From Enterobacter mori (GTDB lineage Bacteria; Pseudomonadota; Gammaproteobacteria; Enterobacterales; Enterobacteriaceae): a stretch of DNA of 64,000 nucleotides. A program made the position numbers and the translations under genes. The notes under the pieces are model-generated. The model was given only the letters and a program-made list of their open reading frames with translations. It made no database searches and was not told where the DNA came from. Numbering within the stretch: the first letter of the stretch is position 1; each line of letters starts with the position of its first letter. Positions 30,499 to 43,197 of this stretch are shown here, in pieces. The stretch lies in assembly GCF_025244905.1 (NCBI RefSeq), contig NZ_CP104285.1:3348001-3412000 (forward strand), given 5' to 3'.

Positions 30499-31455
30499 AT
30501 GTGGGGAATTATCGCCACCTGGCGAATGGCGCTTGAAGGCGTCACGGAGTCTGCCTCTGCGCTGGCTGCGGGCAAACCTGTCGCTGCGGCGGTGGTGGAT
30601 GCCGTCGCCGCCGTCGAGGACTTTCCGCTGTATAAATCCGTCGGCTACGGCGGACTCCCCACCGAAAACGGTGAGGTGGAGCTGGACGCCGCCTATATGG
30701 ACGGCGACACGCTGGCCTTTGGTGCCGTGGGCAATCTGGTGGATATCGCCAACCCGGTGCGCGTGGCGCACGCGCTCAGCCGCCAGCGCTACAACAGCCT
30801 GCTGGTCGGCCAGGGCGCGCGGGAATGGGCGCTGAGCCAGGGCTTCGCCGACAAAACCATGCTCACCGAACGCGCCATGCAGCACTACCGCAAGCGCTGC
30901 CGCGAAACGCTGGATAAAGGCCTAAGCCCTTACGACGGGCATGACACCGTCGGCATTATCGGCCTCGACAAGCAGGGCTCGATGAGCGTCGCCACCTCCA
31001 CCAGCGGGCTGTTTATGAAAAAACGCGGCCGCATTGGTGATTCACCCATTATTGGCTCCGGCTTTTACTGCGACAGCGAAACCGGTGCCGCCACCGCCAC
31101 GGGCGTCGGTGAAGATCTGATGAAAGGCTGCACCAGCTACGAAATCGTCCGCAGGATGGCGCAGGGTATGACGCCGCAGCAGGCGGCAGATTCCGTGGTG
31201 TTCGAACTGGAGGACAAGCTGATGTCACGCTTTGGTCGCGTGGGCGATCTCTCCGTGGTGTGCATGAACAACAGGGGCGAATTTGGTGCCGCTACCAACA
31301 TCAAAACCTTCTCGTTCGTGGTGGCGACAGCTCGCCAGCCTCTCACTGTTTATCGTACCGAGCGACTGCGGGAGAAAACGCACTATCACGCCGTGGACGA
31401 AGAATGGATGCAGGCCTACGCCGCGCGGATCCGCGCGCCGATTGAGGAGTCATGA
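30499..31455 (+). CDS. Glycosylasparaginase: N4-(beta-N-acetylglucosaminyl)-L-asparaginase
   Basis: Ntn-hydrolase that splits the GlcNAc-Asn bond to give aspartate, ammonia and GlcNAc, or their phosphorylated form if import is by PTS. 318 residues. The autocleavage site is HDTVGIIGLD, making T150 the nucleophile once the chain is cut at 149/150. The substrate pocket is also present: T168 in TSTSG, and R178 and D181 in GRIGDSPI, matching the human and Flavobacterium enzymes. W8 may correspond to their conserved N-terminal Trp. There is no signal peptide, so it acts in the cytoplasm on imported substrate. Isoaspartyl peptidase is the main alternative, but the HDT and GRIGDSP motifs favour glycosylasparaginase. 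The stop overlaps the next start as ATGA. Confidence 0.88.
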   Translation: MWGIIATWRMALEGVTESASALAAGKPVAAAVVDAVAAVEDFPLYKSVGYGGLPTENGEVELDAAYMDGDTLAFGAVGNLVDIANPVRVAHALSRQRYNSLLVGQGAREWALSQGFADKTMLTERAMQHYRKRCRETLDKGLSPYDGHDTVGIIGLDKQGSMSVATSTSGLFMKKRGRIGDSPIIGSGFYCDSETGAATATGVGEDLMKGCTSYEIVRRMAQGMTPQQAADSVVFELEDKLMSRFGRVGDLSVVCMNNRGEFGAATNIKTFSFVVATARQPLTVYRTERLREKTHYHAVDEEWMQAYAARIRAPIEES

Positions 31456-32873
31456 TGATTACGTATCAGTTTATCACCGCGCTTTCTGACGCAAAGCCAC
31501 AGAGCCATTTGATTGCCCGCGCCAGCTGTCACCTTCTGCCGCAAAATGCGCTTATCGAGGAAATGCGCGAGTCTGACAGCATCGCAGATACCCGTTTTGG
31601 CTGCGCGCCGTTTGCCCGGATCACCCTGCTGCCCGATGCGCTCTGGCAGGATAGCCTGACTGCAGAATTACTGACGGCGCTGCGCCCGCTGCTGGCCTCG
31701 CCCGTCAGCCCCGAGCTGATACTGGACGTGACTGATATCGACGATGTGGTGCTGGTGCAGGTGCTGCGTTTTCTCTTTAATCAGGCGCACAGGCTGAGCG
31801 ATTTGCAGTTGAAAAAAACCAATGACAAGGTCCGTCTTGAGCGCATCACCGCACTCTGCTTACCCGAACAGCAGGACCGACTGGCGGTCATTTTCCGCCA
31901 GCAGCAGGCCATCGCCCACGGCATGGTCGCGGCGCGACGCCTGGCCGATACGCCGTCGGATCGCTGCACGCCGCAGTTTGTCGTCGAAGAGGCGCAAAAG
32001 CTCTGTGCCGCCTTCCCTGCCCTACGGTGTGAGGTGTTGGATGAAAAGCAAATCGTTGAGCAAGGTCTGGGGCTGCTGCATGCCGTTGGCAAAGGGGCGA
32101 CCTGTCCGCCGCGCCTGCTGGCGCTTCATTATGACGGCGTGAATGACGGCCCGGTGCGCTGCTATGTCGGCAAAGGCATTACCTTTGATACCGGCGGCCT
32201 GTGGCTGAAGGACGGCGCGGGCATGTACACAATGAAATACGACATGTGCGGCGCGGCTAACGTGCTGGGGCTGATGCTGACCGTGGCAAAGCTGGGATTA
32301 CCCGTACGCATTATGGGCGTGCTGGCGCTGGCGGAAAACGCCATTGGCCCTGATGCCATGCAGCCAGGCACGGTGGCGACAGCCTGCAGCGGCACCACGG
32401 TGGAAATCAACAACACCGATGCCGAAGGCCGACTGGTGCTGGCAGACGCCATCGCCTGGGCCAGCCAGCGCCATCCGCAGGCGCGCTATATCATTGATAT
32501 GGCGACCTTAACCGGCGCAGTCGTCAAAGCGCTGGGGTATGAATTGAGCGGATTAATGACGCAGGATGAACCGCTGCGCGCGGCGCTGACGCTGGCGGGT
32601 AAGCAGAGTGGCGATGAAGTGTGGTCCCTGCCGCTGGACGCCCGGCTGAGAAAACAGACCGACAGCGCCATTGCCGATCTGTGCAACACGCCGACCAACA
32701 ATGCGGCAATCAGCGCCTCGGCGGCGTGGCTGCTGCATCACTTCTGTCCGCCGACCATTCCGTGGGCGCATCTGGACATCAGCGGCACGGCGCTGTGGCG
32801 TGAGAATGGTAAGAGCGTAGCATCGGGAAGACCGATTCCGCTGCTCGTGGAGCATCTGTTGGGGGATCTTTAG
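31452..32873 (+). CDS. M17 family leucyl-type aminopeptidase
   Basis: 473-residue cytosolic aminopeptidase. All metal and catalytic residues are present with the family's exact spacing: K241, D246 (GKGITFDTGG), K253, D264 (YDMCGAAN), D323 and E325 with R327 (NNTDAEGRLVLADA). The N-terminal domain is shorter and divergent from PepA. It starts at ATG 31452, overlapping the glycosylasparaginase stop. Glycosylasparaginase needs Asn with a free alpha-amino group, so an aminopeptidase that trims residues in front of a glycosylated Asn would fit the pathway; this is inference. It is the last gene of the operon, and a REP pair follows directly. Confidence 0.9.
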   Translation: MMITYQFITALSDAKPQSHLIARASCHLLPQNALIEEMRESDSIADTRFGCAPFARITLLPDALWQDSLTAELLTALRPLLASPVSPELILDVTDIDDVVLVQVLRFLFNQAHRLSDLQLKKTNDKVRLERITALCLPEQQDRLAVIFRQQQAIAHGMVAARRLADTPSDRCTPQFVVEEAQKLCAAFPALRCEVLDEKQIVEQGLGLLHAVGKGATCPPRLLALHYDGVNDGPVRCYVGKGITFDTGGLWLKDGAGMYTMKYDMCGAANVLGLMLTVAKLGLPVRIMGVLALAENAIGPDAMQPGTVATACSGTTVEINNTDAEGRLVLADAIAWASQRHPQARYIIDMATLTGAVVKALGYELSGLMTQDEPLRAALTLAGKQSGDEVWSLPLDARLRKQTDSAIADLCNTPTNNAAISASAAWLLHHFCPPTIPWAHLDISGTALWRENGKSVASGRPIPLLVEHLLGDL

Positions 32874-32952
32874 CCGGGTGGCGGCTGCGCCTTATCCGGT
32901 CTACAAGGGGAGCGCTTTTCGTAGGCCCGGTAAGGCGTAACCGCCACCGGGC
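32874..32952. repeat. REP pair between the aminopeptidase gene and hda
   Basis: Two units in opposite orientation (GCCGGGTGGCGGC..CCTTATCCGG and GGCCCGGTAAGGCG..CCGCCACCGGGC) between converging genes. Confidence 0.85.
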
Positions 32953-32958
32953 AAAAAC

Positions 32959-33660
32959 TCAAAGCTTAAGGATATCTTTCACAAACGGAATGGTCAGCTT
33001 GCGCTGGGCAGTAATGGAGGCGCGATCGAGCTGATCGAGCGTGTCAAACAGCGTGCGCATTTCGCGGTCCAGCCGCTTCAGCAGGAAACGGCCCACGTCT
33101 TCCGGAAGCTCAAACCCGCGCTGCTTTGCGCGCAGCTGTAGCGCCTGAAGCTTATCTTCATCCGACAGCGGCTGAAGCTTATAGATTTGTCCCCAGTCCA
33201 GACGAGACGCCAGATCCGGCAGCCCCAGATTCAGCTGACGCGGTGGACGATCGCCGGTGATCAGCAGTCGGGTTTTACCCGATTCCAGAATGCGGTTGTA
33301 GAGGTTAAAGATCGCCATTTCCCACGGCTCATCACCCGCCACGCATTCGATATTATCGATGCAGACCAGCGAGAGGTGTTCCATTCCCTCAAGCACCTCA
33401 GGCACGAACCAGGTACGTTTATCCAGCGGCACATAGCCTACCGCATCACCGCGCGCTGAAAGCTCCGCGCAGGCGGCATGCAGCAGGTGGCTGCGCCCCG
33501 CGCCTTCGCGTGACCAGATATAGATGTATCCGCTGTGATCCTGGCGCAGCACGTTTTGCAGTGCAGCCAGTAAAGAGGGGTTATCACCCGGCCAGAAACT
33601 CGCAAAAGTTTCGTCGTCAGGGAGATAAAGTGGCAAAGAGAGCTGTGCCGGTCCGTTCAG
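32959..33660 (-). CDS. hda: Hda, regulatory inactivator of DnaA
   Basis: AAA+ protein that, bound to the DNA-loaded beta clamp, drives hydrolysis of ATP on DnaA and prevents re-initiation of replication. The start is a CTG at 33660, read [16 protein letters not shown] (Met in the protein), preceded by a GAGGT site five bases away. This gives 233 residues, the E. coli length, and keeps the clamp-binding QLSLPL motif. Any downstream start (a TTG at 33636) would cut that motif away. Walker A-like [12 protein letters not shown] and sensor regions follow. It is the terminal gene after upp-uraA on this strand. Confidence 0.95.
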   Translation of the reverse strand: MNGPAQLSLPLYLPDDETFASFWPGDNPSLLAALQNVLRQDHSGYIYIWSREGAGRSHLLHAACAELSARGDAVGYVPLDKRTWFVPEVLEGMEHLSLVCIDNIECVAGDEPWEMAIFNLYNRILESGKTRLLITGDRPPRQLNLGLPDLASRLDWGQIYKLQPLSDEDKLQALQLRAKQRGFELPEDVGRFLLKRLDREMRTLFDTLDQLDRASITAQRKLTIPFVKDILKL

Positions 33661-33726
33661 AAATACCTCAACCAGATCTTACATAAAATCGGCAACGAGT
33701 TTAGCACGGAACCGGAAGGAGAGAAA

Positions 33727-33745
33727 CGGGCGGATCGTCCGCCCG
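33727..33745 (-). terminator. Terminator-like hairpin after uraA
   Basis: CGGGCGGA / TCCGCCCG with a 3-base loop, ten bases after the uraA stop, followed on the minus strand by TTTCTC. Confidence 0.7.
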
Positions 33746-33754
33746 CTTAAAGGA

Positions 33755-35044
33755 TCAATGTGGTGCTTTTTCGCTATCGTCAGCATCCAGAATTTCTTCT
33801 TCAGGGCGCAGAACGGAAATCAGCTTAAAGATCAGGCTCAGGCCTACACCCACGATGGTCGCCAGCGCCATGCCCTTCAGCTCAGCTGCACCAATGTGCA
33901 CCTTCGCGCCGCTCACGCCGATGATCAGGATAACGGAGGTCAGGATCAGGTTCTGCGCCTTGCTGTAATCCACTTTGGATTCAATCAGCACGCGGATACC
34001 GGAGGCACCGATCACCCCGTACAGCAGCAGAGAAACGCCGCCCATCACCGGCACCGGAATGATCTGAATCGCTGCCGCCAGCTTGCCCACGCAGGAGAGC
34101 AGAATGGCGATGATCGCCGCCCCGCCGATAACCCAGGTACTGTAGACGCGGGTAATCGCCATCACGCCGATGTTTTCGCCGTAGGTGGTGTTTGGCGTGG
34201 AGCCAAAGAAACCGGAGATGATGGTGGAGAAACCGTTGGCAAACATGGAGCGGTGCAGGCCCGGGTCGCGGATCAGGTCACGTTTGACGATGTTCGCCGT
34301 CACCACCAGGTGGCCGACGTGTTCCGCAATCACCACCAGCGCGGCTGGCAGAATGGTGAAGATAGCGAACCACTCAAAGCGTGGGGTGTAGAAGGTCGGC
34401 AGCGCAAACCAATGCGCTTCGGCAATTGGGGTGGTATCCACTACGCCCATTGCGAAGGAGAGCGCATAGCCTGCCAGCACGCCGATCAGGATCGGGATAA
34501 TCGCCATGAAACCGCGGAACAGCACGGAGCCAAACACCGTCACGCCCAGCGTCACCAGCGAGATGATAATGGTTTTGGAATCCGGGGACTGACCGTCCGC
34601 AGGCAGCAGACCGGCCATATTCGCCGCCACGCCCGCCAGCTCCAGGCCGATGACGGCAACGATTGCGCCCATCGCCGCAGGGGGGAACATCACGTCCAGC
34701 CAGCCGGTACCCGCTTTCTTCACGATGAAGGAGACCAGGCAGAAGAGCACGCCACACATAATAAAGCCGCCCAGCGCGACCTCATAACCCAGCGGCAGCA
34801 ACAGCAGCACCGGGGAGATAAACGCGAAGCTCGACCCGAGATAGGCCGGGATTTTGCCTTTACAGATAAAGAGGTACAGCAGCGTACCAACGCCGTTGAA
34901 CAGCAGCACGGTAGCCGGGTTAATGTGGAACAGGATTGGCACCAGCACGGTTGCGCCAAACATGGCGAACAGGTGCTGCAAACTAAGCGGGATCGTCTGT
35001 AAAAGCGGCGGTCTTTCACTCACCCCGATAGCACGGCGCGTCAT
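33755..35044 (-). CDS. uraA: Uracil:H+ symporter UraA
   Basis: Inner-membrane uracil permease of the nucleobase-cation symporter 2 family. 429 residues, as in E. coli. It shows about 14 hydrophobic segments with the family pattern, including the conserved FALPTFYTPRFEW loop, VIAEHVGHLVV (with the conserved Glu and His), and the GFFGSTPNTTYGENIGVMAITRVYS stretch (substrate Glu in TYGEN). It follows upp on the same strand, with an intrinsic terminator in the gap acting as an attenuator. This pairs uracil uptake with conversion to UMP. Confidence 0.96.
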   Translation of the reverse strand: MTRRAIGVSERPPLLQTIPLSLQHLFAMFGATVLVPILFHINPATVLLFNGVGTLLYLFICKGKIPAYLGSSFAFISPVLLLLPLGYEVALGGFIMCGVLFCLVSFIVKKAGTGWLDVMFPPAAMGAIVAVIGLELAGVAANMAGLLPADGQSPDSKTIIISLVTLGVTVFGSVLFRGFMAIIPILIGVLAGYALSFAMGVVDTTPIAEAHWFALPTFYTPRFEWFAIFTILPAALVVIAEHVGHLVVTANIVKRDLIRDPGLHRSMFANGFSTIISGFFGSTPNTTYGENIGVMAITRVYSTWVIGGAAIIAILLSCVGKLAAAIQIIPVPVMGGVSLLLYGVIGASGIRVLIESKVDYSKAQNLILTSVILIIGVSGAKVHIGAAELKGMALATIVGVGLSLIFKLISVLRPEEEILDADDSEKAPH

Positions 35045-35081
35045 AGTGTTTTCCTCTGTGTAGTATTGTTGGTGTTTTATT

Positions 35082-35111
35082 CAAAAAAAAGCCGACTATC
35101 AAAGTCGGCTT
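35082..35111 (-). terminator. Intrinsic terminator between upp and uraA
   Basis: Stem AAGCCGACT / AGTCGGCTT with loop ATCAA, followed on the minus strand by a run of eight T. It lies after upp and before uraA, so only part of upp transcription should reach uraA. Confidence 0.88.
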
Positions 35112-35127
35112 ATTTATCGTTATTCGA

Positions 35128-35754
35128 TTATTTCGTACCAAAGATCTTGTCGCCGGCATCGCCGAGCCCCGGGATGATGTACCCGTGCTCGTTCAGCCCC
35201 TGGTCGACAGACGCGGTATACAGCTCAACGTCCGGGTGCGCTTTTTCCAGCGCCGCAATCCCTTCTGGTGCAGCCACCAGAACCAGCACCTTAATGCTAC
35301 TGCAGCCTGCATTTTTCAGCAGGTCGATGGTGGCGATCATTGAACCGCCGGTCGCCAGCATGGGGTCAACCACCAGCGCCATACGCTCGTCAATGTTAGA
35401 CACCAGCTTCTGGAAGTAAGGAACCGGCTCAAGGGTTTCTTCGTTACGGTAGATCCCCACCACGCTGATGCGCGCGCTTGGCACGTGCTCCAGCACGCCT
35501 TCCATCATGCCGAGACCGGCACGCAGGATTGGCACCACGGTAATTTTCTTACCTTTGATCTGCTCAACCTGTACCGGGCCGTTCCAGCCTTCGATGGTCA
35601 CTTTTTCCGTTTCCAGATCGGAGGTTGCTTCGTAGGTCAGCAGGCTGCCCACTTCAGAAGCCAGTTCGCGAAAACGCTTCGTGCTGATGTCATGCTCACG
35701 CATCAGGCCCAACTTGTGTTTAACGAGTGGGTGTTTCACTTCCACAATCTTCAT
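35128..35754 (-). CDS. upp: Uracil phosphoribosyltransferase
   Basis: Converts uracil and PRPP to UMP in pyrimidine salvage. 208 residues, starting [16 protein letters not shown] at the ATG at 35754, which has an AGAGGAGA ribosome site; a frame reaching 35850 has none. The PRPP-binding signature [10 protein letters not shown] and the uracil-binding [13 protein letters not shown] tail are present. It leads the upp-uraA unit. Confidence 0.97.
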   Translation of the reverse strand: MKIVEVKHPLVKHKLGLMREHDISTKRFRELASEVGSLLTYEATSDLETEKVTIEGWNGPVQVEQIKGKKITVVPILRAGLGMMEGVLEHVPSARISVVGIYRNEETLEPVPYFQKLVSNIDERMALVVDPMLATGGSMIATIDLLKNAGCSSIKVLVLVAAPEGIAALEKAHPDVELYTASVDQGLNEHGYIIPGLGDAGDKIFGTK

Positions 35755-35862
35755 TCTCTTTCTCCTCTGAGGTGGCATCCGCAAAAAAATCGCGGGATTA
35801 TACCGCTTTTTTCGGATTAGACCATACCCATGTTGCTTGACGTGCATCAATCAAAAATGAAA

Positions 35863-35886
35863 AAGCCGGAGGCTGGGCTCCGGCTT
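35863..35886 (-). terminator. Intrinsic terminator of the GH1 gene
   Basis: Stem AAGCCGGAG / CTCCGGCTT with a GCTGGG loop, followed on the minus strand by TTTTTCATTTTT. It lies downstream of the GH1 gene beyond a REP pair, shielding upp from read-through. Confidence 0.85.
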
Positions 35887-35900
35887 GGGTGCGGGATTCT

Positions 35901-35970
35901 GCCGGGTGGCGCTAACGCTTACCCGGCCTACGGGACGTGTAGGCACGGTAAGCGCAGCGCCACCGGGCAA
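35901..35970. repeat. REP pair after the GH1 gene
   Basis: GCCGGGTGGCGCT..GCTTACCCGGC followed by the inverted unit GGCACGGTAAGCGCAGCGCCACCGGGC, directly before the stop codon of the GH1 gene. Confidence 0.85.
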
Positions 35971-37440
<1,470 letters not shown>

Positions 37441-37445
37441 TTACA

Positions 37446-37457
37446 GAAACCGGTTTC
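37446..37457 (-). promoter_or_regulatory. LacI-family operator 1 upstream of the GH1 gene
   Basis: GAAACCGGTTTC, a perfect 12-bp palindrome, 45 bp before the start codon. It resembles the AscG operator of E. coli (TGAAACCGGTTTCA, from memory). A second perfect copy lies 57 bp upstream. Confidence 0.75.
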
Positions 37458-37502
37458 AGTTCGATGATGTGCAAAGGGAATACCCGTTGCAAGCAGTTCT
37501 CC

Positions 37503-37514
37503 GAAACCGGTTTC
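37503..37514 (-). promoter_or_regulatory. LacI-family operator 2 upstream of the GH1 gene
   Basis: Second perfect copy of GAAACCGGTTTC, centred 57 bp from the first. Paired sites are typical of a LacI/GalR-type repressor acting by cooperative binding or looping. No such repressor gene is in the window. Confidence 0.75.
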
Positions 37515-37590
37515 ATTTTCGTGAACAGAGTCAAGTTTGGCTGCATCCACGGGGTACACATAAAAAAAGATCCCCACGTCCAGAATAGGC

Positions 37591-37606
37591 TCGCAAACGT
37601 TTGCCT
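37591..37606 (+). promoter_or_regulatory. PurR box of purMN
   Basis: TCGCAAACGTTTGCCT, with the core CGCAAACGTTTGC matching the PurR palindrome, immediately upstream of a TTAGAATT -10 region at about 37613. PurR would block the -35 region. Confidence 0.88.
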
Positions 37607-37664
37607 GGACTGTTAGAATTGCGCCGATTTTTCTTACTAGCTATGCAATCGCGTGGGGATTTAA

Positions 37665-39343
<1,679 letters not shown>

Positions 39344-39354
39344 TCTGTTTGTAT

Positions 39355-39424
39355 TGCCCGGCGGCGCTTCGCTTGCACGGGCCTACGGTCACGTAGGTCG
39401 CGGTAAGCGCAGCGCCACCCGACA
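39355..39424. repeat. REP pair after purN
   Basis: GCCCGGCGGCGCTTCGCTTGCACGGGC and the inverted GTCGCGGTAAGCGCAGCGCCACCCGAC, between purN and the ppk promoter region. Confidence 0.8.
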
Positions 39425-39465
39425 ATCCCTTCCCCAACCCTCTAAATTCCCCAACAAAAAAATAA

Positions 39466-39484
39466 CTGTCATACTTTTCTGGCA
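39466..39484 (+). promoter_or_regulatory. Possible Pho-box-like sequence upstream of ppk
   Basis: CTGTCAT followed by CTGGCAC, but with six rather than four bases between the heptamers, so the match to a PhoB box is imperfect. E. coli ppk is reported to be PhoB-responsive. Low confidence. Confidence 0.3.
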
Positions 39485-39571
39485 CTGTTGGACATATCGT
39501 GGAAATGCTCGCCATAATAAGGACGAGACGGATTTACCACGTCCTGTGATTGAACTGGAGTGTGAGCTGTA

Positions 39572-41632
39572 ATGGGTCAGGAAAAGTTATATATCGAGAA
39601 AGAGCTAAGCTGGTTAGCATTCAACGAGCGTGTACTCCAGGAAGCGGCAGACAAAAGTAACCCGCTGATCGAGCGTATGCGTTTTTTGGGCATTTATTCC
39701 AACAACCTGGATGAGTTCTATAAGGTTCGCTTTGCCGAACTGAAGCGGCGGATCATCATCAGCGAAGAGCAGGGGTTAAATTCCCACTCGCGCCATCTGC
39801 TTGGAAAAATCCAGTCTCGCGTCATGAAAGCCGATCAGGAATTTGATGGCCTCTACAACGAGCTGCTGCTGGAAATGGCGCGCAACCAAATCTTCCTGAT
39901 TAACGAACGCCAGCTCTCCGCAAATCAACAGACCTGGCTGCGCCACTACTTTAAACACTATCTGCGCCAGCACATCACCCCAATTCTGATTAACCGCGAA
40001 ACCGATCTGGTCCAGTTCCTGAAGGACGATTACACCTATCTGGCGGTCGAAATTATTCGCGGTGAGAATATCAGCTACGCGCTGCTGGAGATCCCGTCCG
40101 ATAAGGTTCCTCGCTTTGTGAACCTGCCGCCGGAAACCCCGCGCCGTCGCAAGCCGATGATCCTGCTGGATAACATCCTGCGCTACTGCCTGGACGACAT
40201 CTTTAAAGGCTTCTTCGATTACGATGCGTTAAATGCCTATTCGATGAAGATGACCCGCGACGCCGAATATGACCTGGTGCACGAGATGGAAGCCAGCCTG
40301 ATGGAGCTGATGTCCTCCAGCCTCAAGCAGCGTCTGACAGCCGAGCCGGTCCGCTTCGTCTATCAGCGCGATATGCCGGACGCGATGGTTGAAATGCTGC
40401 GCGAGAAGCTGACCATCTCCCGCTACGACTCGATCATTCCCGGCGGGCGCTACCACAACTTTAAAGACTTTATTGGCTTCCCGAACGTCGGCAAAGCCAA
40501 TCTGGTGAACAAACCGCTGCCGCGCCTGCGCCATCTTTGGTTCGATAAATTCCGTAACGGATTCGACGCCATCCGCGAGCGCGATGTCCTGCTTTACTAT
40601 CCGTACCACACCTTTGAACACGTGCTGGAGCTGCTGCGTCAGGCGTCGTTCGACCCGAACGTGCTGGCGATAAAAATCAACATTTACCGCGTAGCAAAAG
40701 ATTCCCGCATCATCGACGCGATGATCCACGCGGCGCACAACGGCAAGAAAGTGACGGTCGTGGTCGAGCTGCAGGCACGATTTGACGAAGAGGCGAACAT
40801 CCACTGGGCGCGCCGTCTGACGGAAGCGGGCGTGCACGTTATCTTCTCCGCGCCAGGGCTGAAAATTCACGCCAAGCTGTTCCTGATCTCCCGTAAAGAA
40901 GGAGACGACGTGGTGCGTTACGCCCACATCGGTACCGGGAACTTTAACGAGAAAACCGCGCGTATTTATACCGACTACTCGCTCTTAACCGCCGATGCGC
41001 GCATCACCAACGAAGTGCGTCGGGTATTCAACTTTATCGAGAACCCGTACCGTCCGGTCAGCTTCGACTACCTGCTGGTGTCACCGCAGAACTCGCGCCG
41101 CCTGCTGTACGATATGATCGACAAAGAGATCGCCAACGCGCAGAACGGGTTATCGTCGGGCATCACGCTGAAGCTCAACAACCTCGTCGATAAAGGTCTG
41201 GTGGACAGGCTATATGCGGCGTCCAGCTCCGGTGTACCGGTTAATCTGCTGATCCGCGGTATGTGTTCGCTGATCCCGGAACTGGAAGGCATCAGCGACA
41301 ATATTCGCGTGATCAGCATCGTTGACCGCTATCTGGAACATGACCGAATCTACATTTTCGATAATGCTGGCGACAAGCGGGTTTATCTTTCTTCTGCAGA
41401 CTGGATGACGCGCAATATTGATTACAGAATTGAAGTAGCGGCTCCGCTGTTGGACCCGCGCCTGAAACAGCAGATCCTCGATATTATCGAGATTTTGTTT
41501 AGCGATACGGTGAAAGCACGTTATATCGACAAAGAACTCAGTAATCGCTATGTACCGCGCGGCAATCGCCGAAAAGTGCGGTCACAGCTGGCGATTTACG
41601 ATTACATCAAATCACTCGAGCAACCCGATTAA
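39572..41632 (+). CDS. ppk: Polyphosphate kinase Ppk
   Basis: Reversibly polymerises the gamma-phosphate of ATP into polyphosphate; a membrane-associated tetramer. 686 residues (688 in E. coli). The N-terminal domain begins [17 protein letters not shown]; the two phospholipase-D-like C-terminal domains carry the autophosphorylated and partner His residues in [11 protein letters not shown] and [12 protein letters not shown]. The polyphosphate tunnel Arg residues ([13 protein letters not shown]) are present. ppx follows 4 bp later, giving the synthesis-degradation pair. Confidence 0.96.
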   Translation: MGQEKLYIEKELSWLAFNERVLQEAADKSNPLIERMRFLGIYSNNLDEFYKVRFAELKRRIIISEEQGLNSHSRHLLGKIQSRVMKADQEFDGLYNELLLEMARNQIFLINERQLSANQQTWLRHYFKHYLRQHITPILINRETDLVQFLKDDYTYLAVEIIRGENISYALLEIPSDKVPRFVNLPPETPRRRKPMILLDNILRYCLDDIFKGFFDYDALNAYSMKMTRDAEYDLVHEMEASLMELMSSSLKQRLTAEPVRFVYQRDMPDAMVEMLREKLTISRYDSIIPGGRYHNFKDFIGFPNVGKANLVNKPLPRLRHLWFDKFRNGFDAIRERDVLLYYPYHTFEHVLELLRQASFDPNVLAIKINIYRVAKDSRIIDAMIHAAHNGKKVTVVVELQARFDEEANIHWARRLTEAGVHVIFSAPGLKIHAKLFLISRKEGDDVVRYAHIGTGNFNEKTARIYTDYSLLTADARITNEVRRVFNFIENPYRPVSFDYLLVSPQNSRRLLYDMIDKEIANAQNGLSSGITLKLNNLVDKGLVDRLYAASSSGVPVNLLIRGMCSLIPELEGISDNIRVISIVDRYLEHDRIYIFDNAGDKRVYLSSADWMTRNIDYRIEVAAPLLDPRLKQQILDIIEILFSDTVKARYIDKELSNRYVPRGNRRKVRSQLAIYDYIKSLEQPD

Positions 41633-41635
41633 CCT

Positions 41636-43174
41636 ATGCCGATAAATGATAATACGCCACGACCGCAGGAGTTCGCCGCGGTCGATCTTGGTTCAAACAG
41701 TTTCCACATGGTCATCGCCCGTGAGGTGGATGGTGCGTTACAGATCATCGGTCGTCTGAAGCAGCGCGTGCATCTGGCCGATGGTCTGGACGCGCGCAGC
41801 ATGCTCAGCGAAGAGGCGATGGAGCGCGGCTTAAACTGCCTGTCGCTGTTTGCGGAACGCCTGCAGGGTTTTTCACCCTCCAGCGTTTGCATCGTGGGAA
41901 CGCATACGCTGCGTCAGGCGTTGAATGCGCCGGAGTTTCTCAAGCGCGCAGAGAAGGTTATCCCCTACCCGATTGAGATCATCTCCGGTAACGAAGAAGC
42001 GCGCCTGATTTTTATGGGCGTTGAGCATACGCAGCCGGAGAAAGGCCGCAAGCTGGTGATCGACATCGGCGGCGGCTCAACGGAGCTGGTGATTGGTGAA
42101 GACTTCGAGCCGCGTCTGGTGGAAAGCCGCCGCATGGGCTGCGTGAGCTTCGCGCAGATGTATTTCCCGGGCGGCACCATCACCCGCGAAAACTTCCAGC
42201 GCGCGCGCATGGCCGCTATCCAGAAGCTGGAAAACCTGGCGTGGCAGTATCGCATTCAGGGCTGGAACGTGGCGCTGGGCGCATCCGGCTCGATTAAAGC
42301 CGCCCATGAAGTGCTGCTGGCAATGGGTGAAAAAGACGGAATTATTACCCCTGAGCGTCTGGTTCTGCTCACCGAAGAAGTGCTGAAGCATAAAAGCTTC
42401 GACGCCCTGAGCCTGCCGGGCCTGTCCGATGAGCGAAAATCAGTCTTCGTACCAGGGCTTGCGATCCTGTGCGGCGTGTTTGATGCGCTGGCGATTAAGG
42501 AACTGCGTCTTTCAGACGGCGCGCTCCGTGAAGGCGTGCTGTATGAGATGGAGGGCCGCTTCCGCCATCAGGACATTCGCAGCCGCACCGCGCAGAGCCT
42601 GGCGAACCAGTACAACATCGACCGCGAGCAGGCGAAGCGCGTACTGGAAACCACGGAGCAGATGTACGATCAGTGGCAGGAGCAGAACCCTAAACTTGCG
42701 CATCCGCAGCTTGCTGCGCTGTTGAAATGGGCCGCGATGCTGCACGAGGTGGGGCTGAACATCAATCACAGCGGGATGCATCGCCATTCGGCCTATATCC
42801 TGCAAAACAGCGATCTGCCCGGCTTTAATCAGGAGCAGCAGACCATGATGGCCACCCTGGTGCGTTACCACCGTAAAGCCATCAAGCTCGACGATCTGCC
42901 GCGCTTTACGCTGTTCAAGAAAAAGCAGTTCCTGCCGCTTATTCAGCTGCTGCGTCTGGGCGTGCTGCTGAATAACCAGCGTCAGGCGACGACGACGCCC
43001 CCAACGTTAAAGCTGAAAACAGACGACCACCACTGGACGCTGAGCTTCCCGCACGACTGGTTTAGCCAGAACGCGCTGGTCCTGCTGGACCTGGAAAAAG
43101 AGCAACAGTACTGGGAAGCTGTCACCGGCTGGCTGCTCAAAATTGAAGAAGAGAGCGCCGACGTCGCCGCGTAA
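41636..43174 (+). CDS. ppx: Exopolyphosphatase Ppx
   Basis: Releases orthophosphate from the ends of long polyphosphate, and can also hydrolyse pppGpp. 512 residues. An ASKHA-type ATPase fold is visible: the phosphate-1 loop [13 protein letters not shown] and phosphate-2 loop [13 protein letters not shown]. The C-terminal HD-like region has [16 protein letters not shown]. It is co-transcribed with ppk. It converges with yfgF; a GTCTCAGGC / GCCTGAGAC hairpin (43176-43197) lies between and across the end of yfgF. Confidence 0.96.
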   Translation: MPINDNTPRPQEFAAVDLGSNSFHMVIAREVDGALQIIGRLKQRVHLADGLDARSMLSEEAMERGLNCLSLFAERLQGFSPSSVCIVGTHTLRQALNAPEFLKRAEKVIPYPIEIISGNEEARLIFMGVEHTQPEKGRKLVIDIGGGSTELVIGEDFEPRLVESRRMGCVSFAQMYFPGGTITRENFQRARMAAIQKLENLAWQYRIQGWNVALGASGSIKAAHEVLLAMGEKDGIITPERLVLLTEEVLKHKSFDALSLPGLSDERKSVFVPGLAILCGVFDALAIKELRLSDGALREGVLYEMEGRFRHQDIRSRTAQSLANQYNIDREQAKRVLETTEQMYDQWQEQNPKLAHPQLAALLKWAAMLHEVGLNINHSGMHRHSAYILQNSDLPGFNQEQQTMMATLVRYHRKAIKLDDLPRFTLFKKKQFLPLIQLLRLGVLLNNQRQATTTPPTLKLKTDDHHWTLSFPHDWFSQNALVLLDLEKEQQYWEAVTGWLLKIEEESADVAA

Positions 43175-43175
43175 T

Positions 43176-43197
43176 GTCTCAGGCGTCTGCCTGAGAC
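43176..43197. terminator. Hairpin at the ppx/yfgF convergence
   Basis: GTCTCAGGC / GCCTGAGAC with a GTCT loop, spanning the end of yfgF, one base after the ppx stop. There is no strong T-run on either side, so termination is only suggested. Confidence 0.45.

Noticed and set aside
30499..31455. Isoaspartyl peptidase or plain L-asparaginase identity
   Set aside because: The HDTVGI nucleophile context and GRIGDSPI pocket match glycosylasparaginases better, though activity is untested.
39466..39484. Firm Pho box for ppk
   Set aside because: The two heptamers are spaced six rather than four bases apart, so it is listed only at low confidence.
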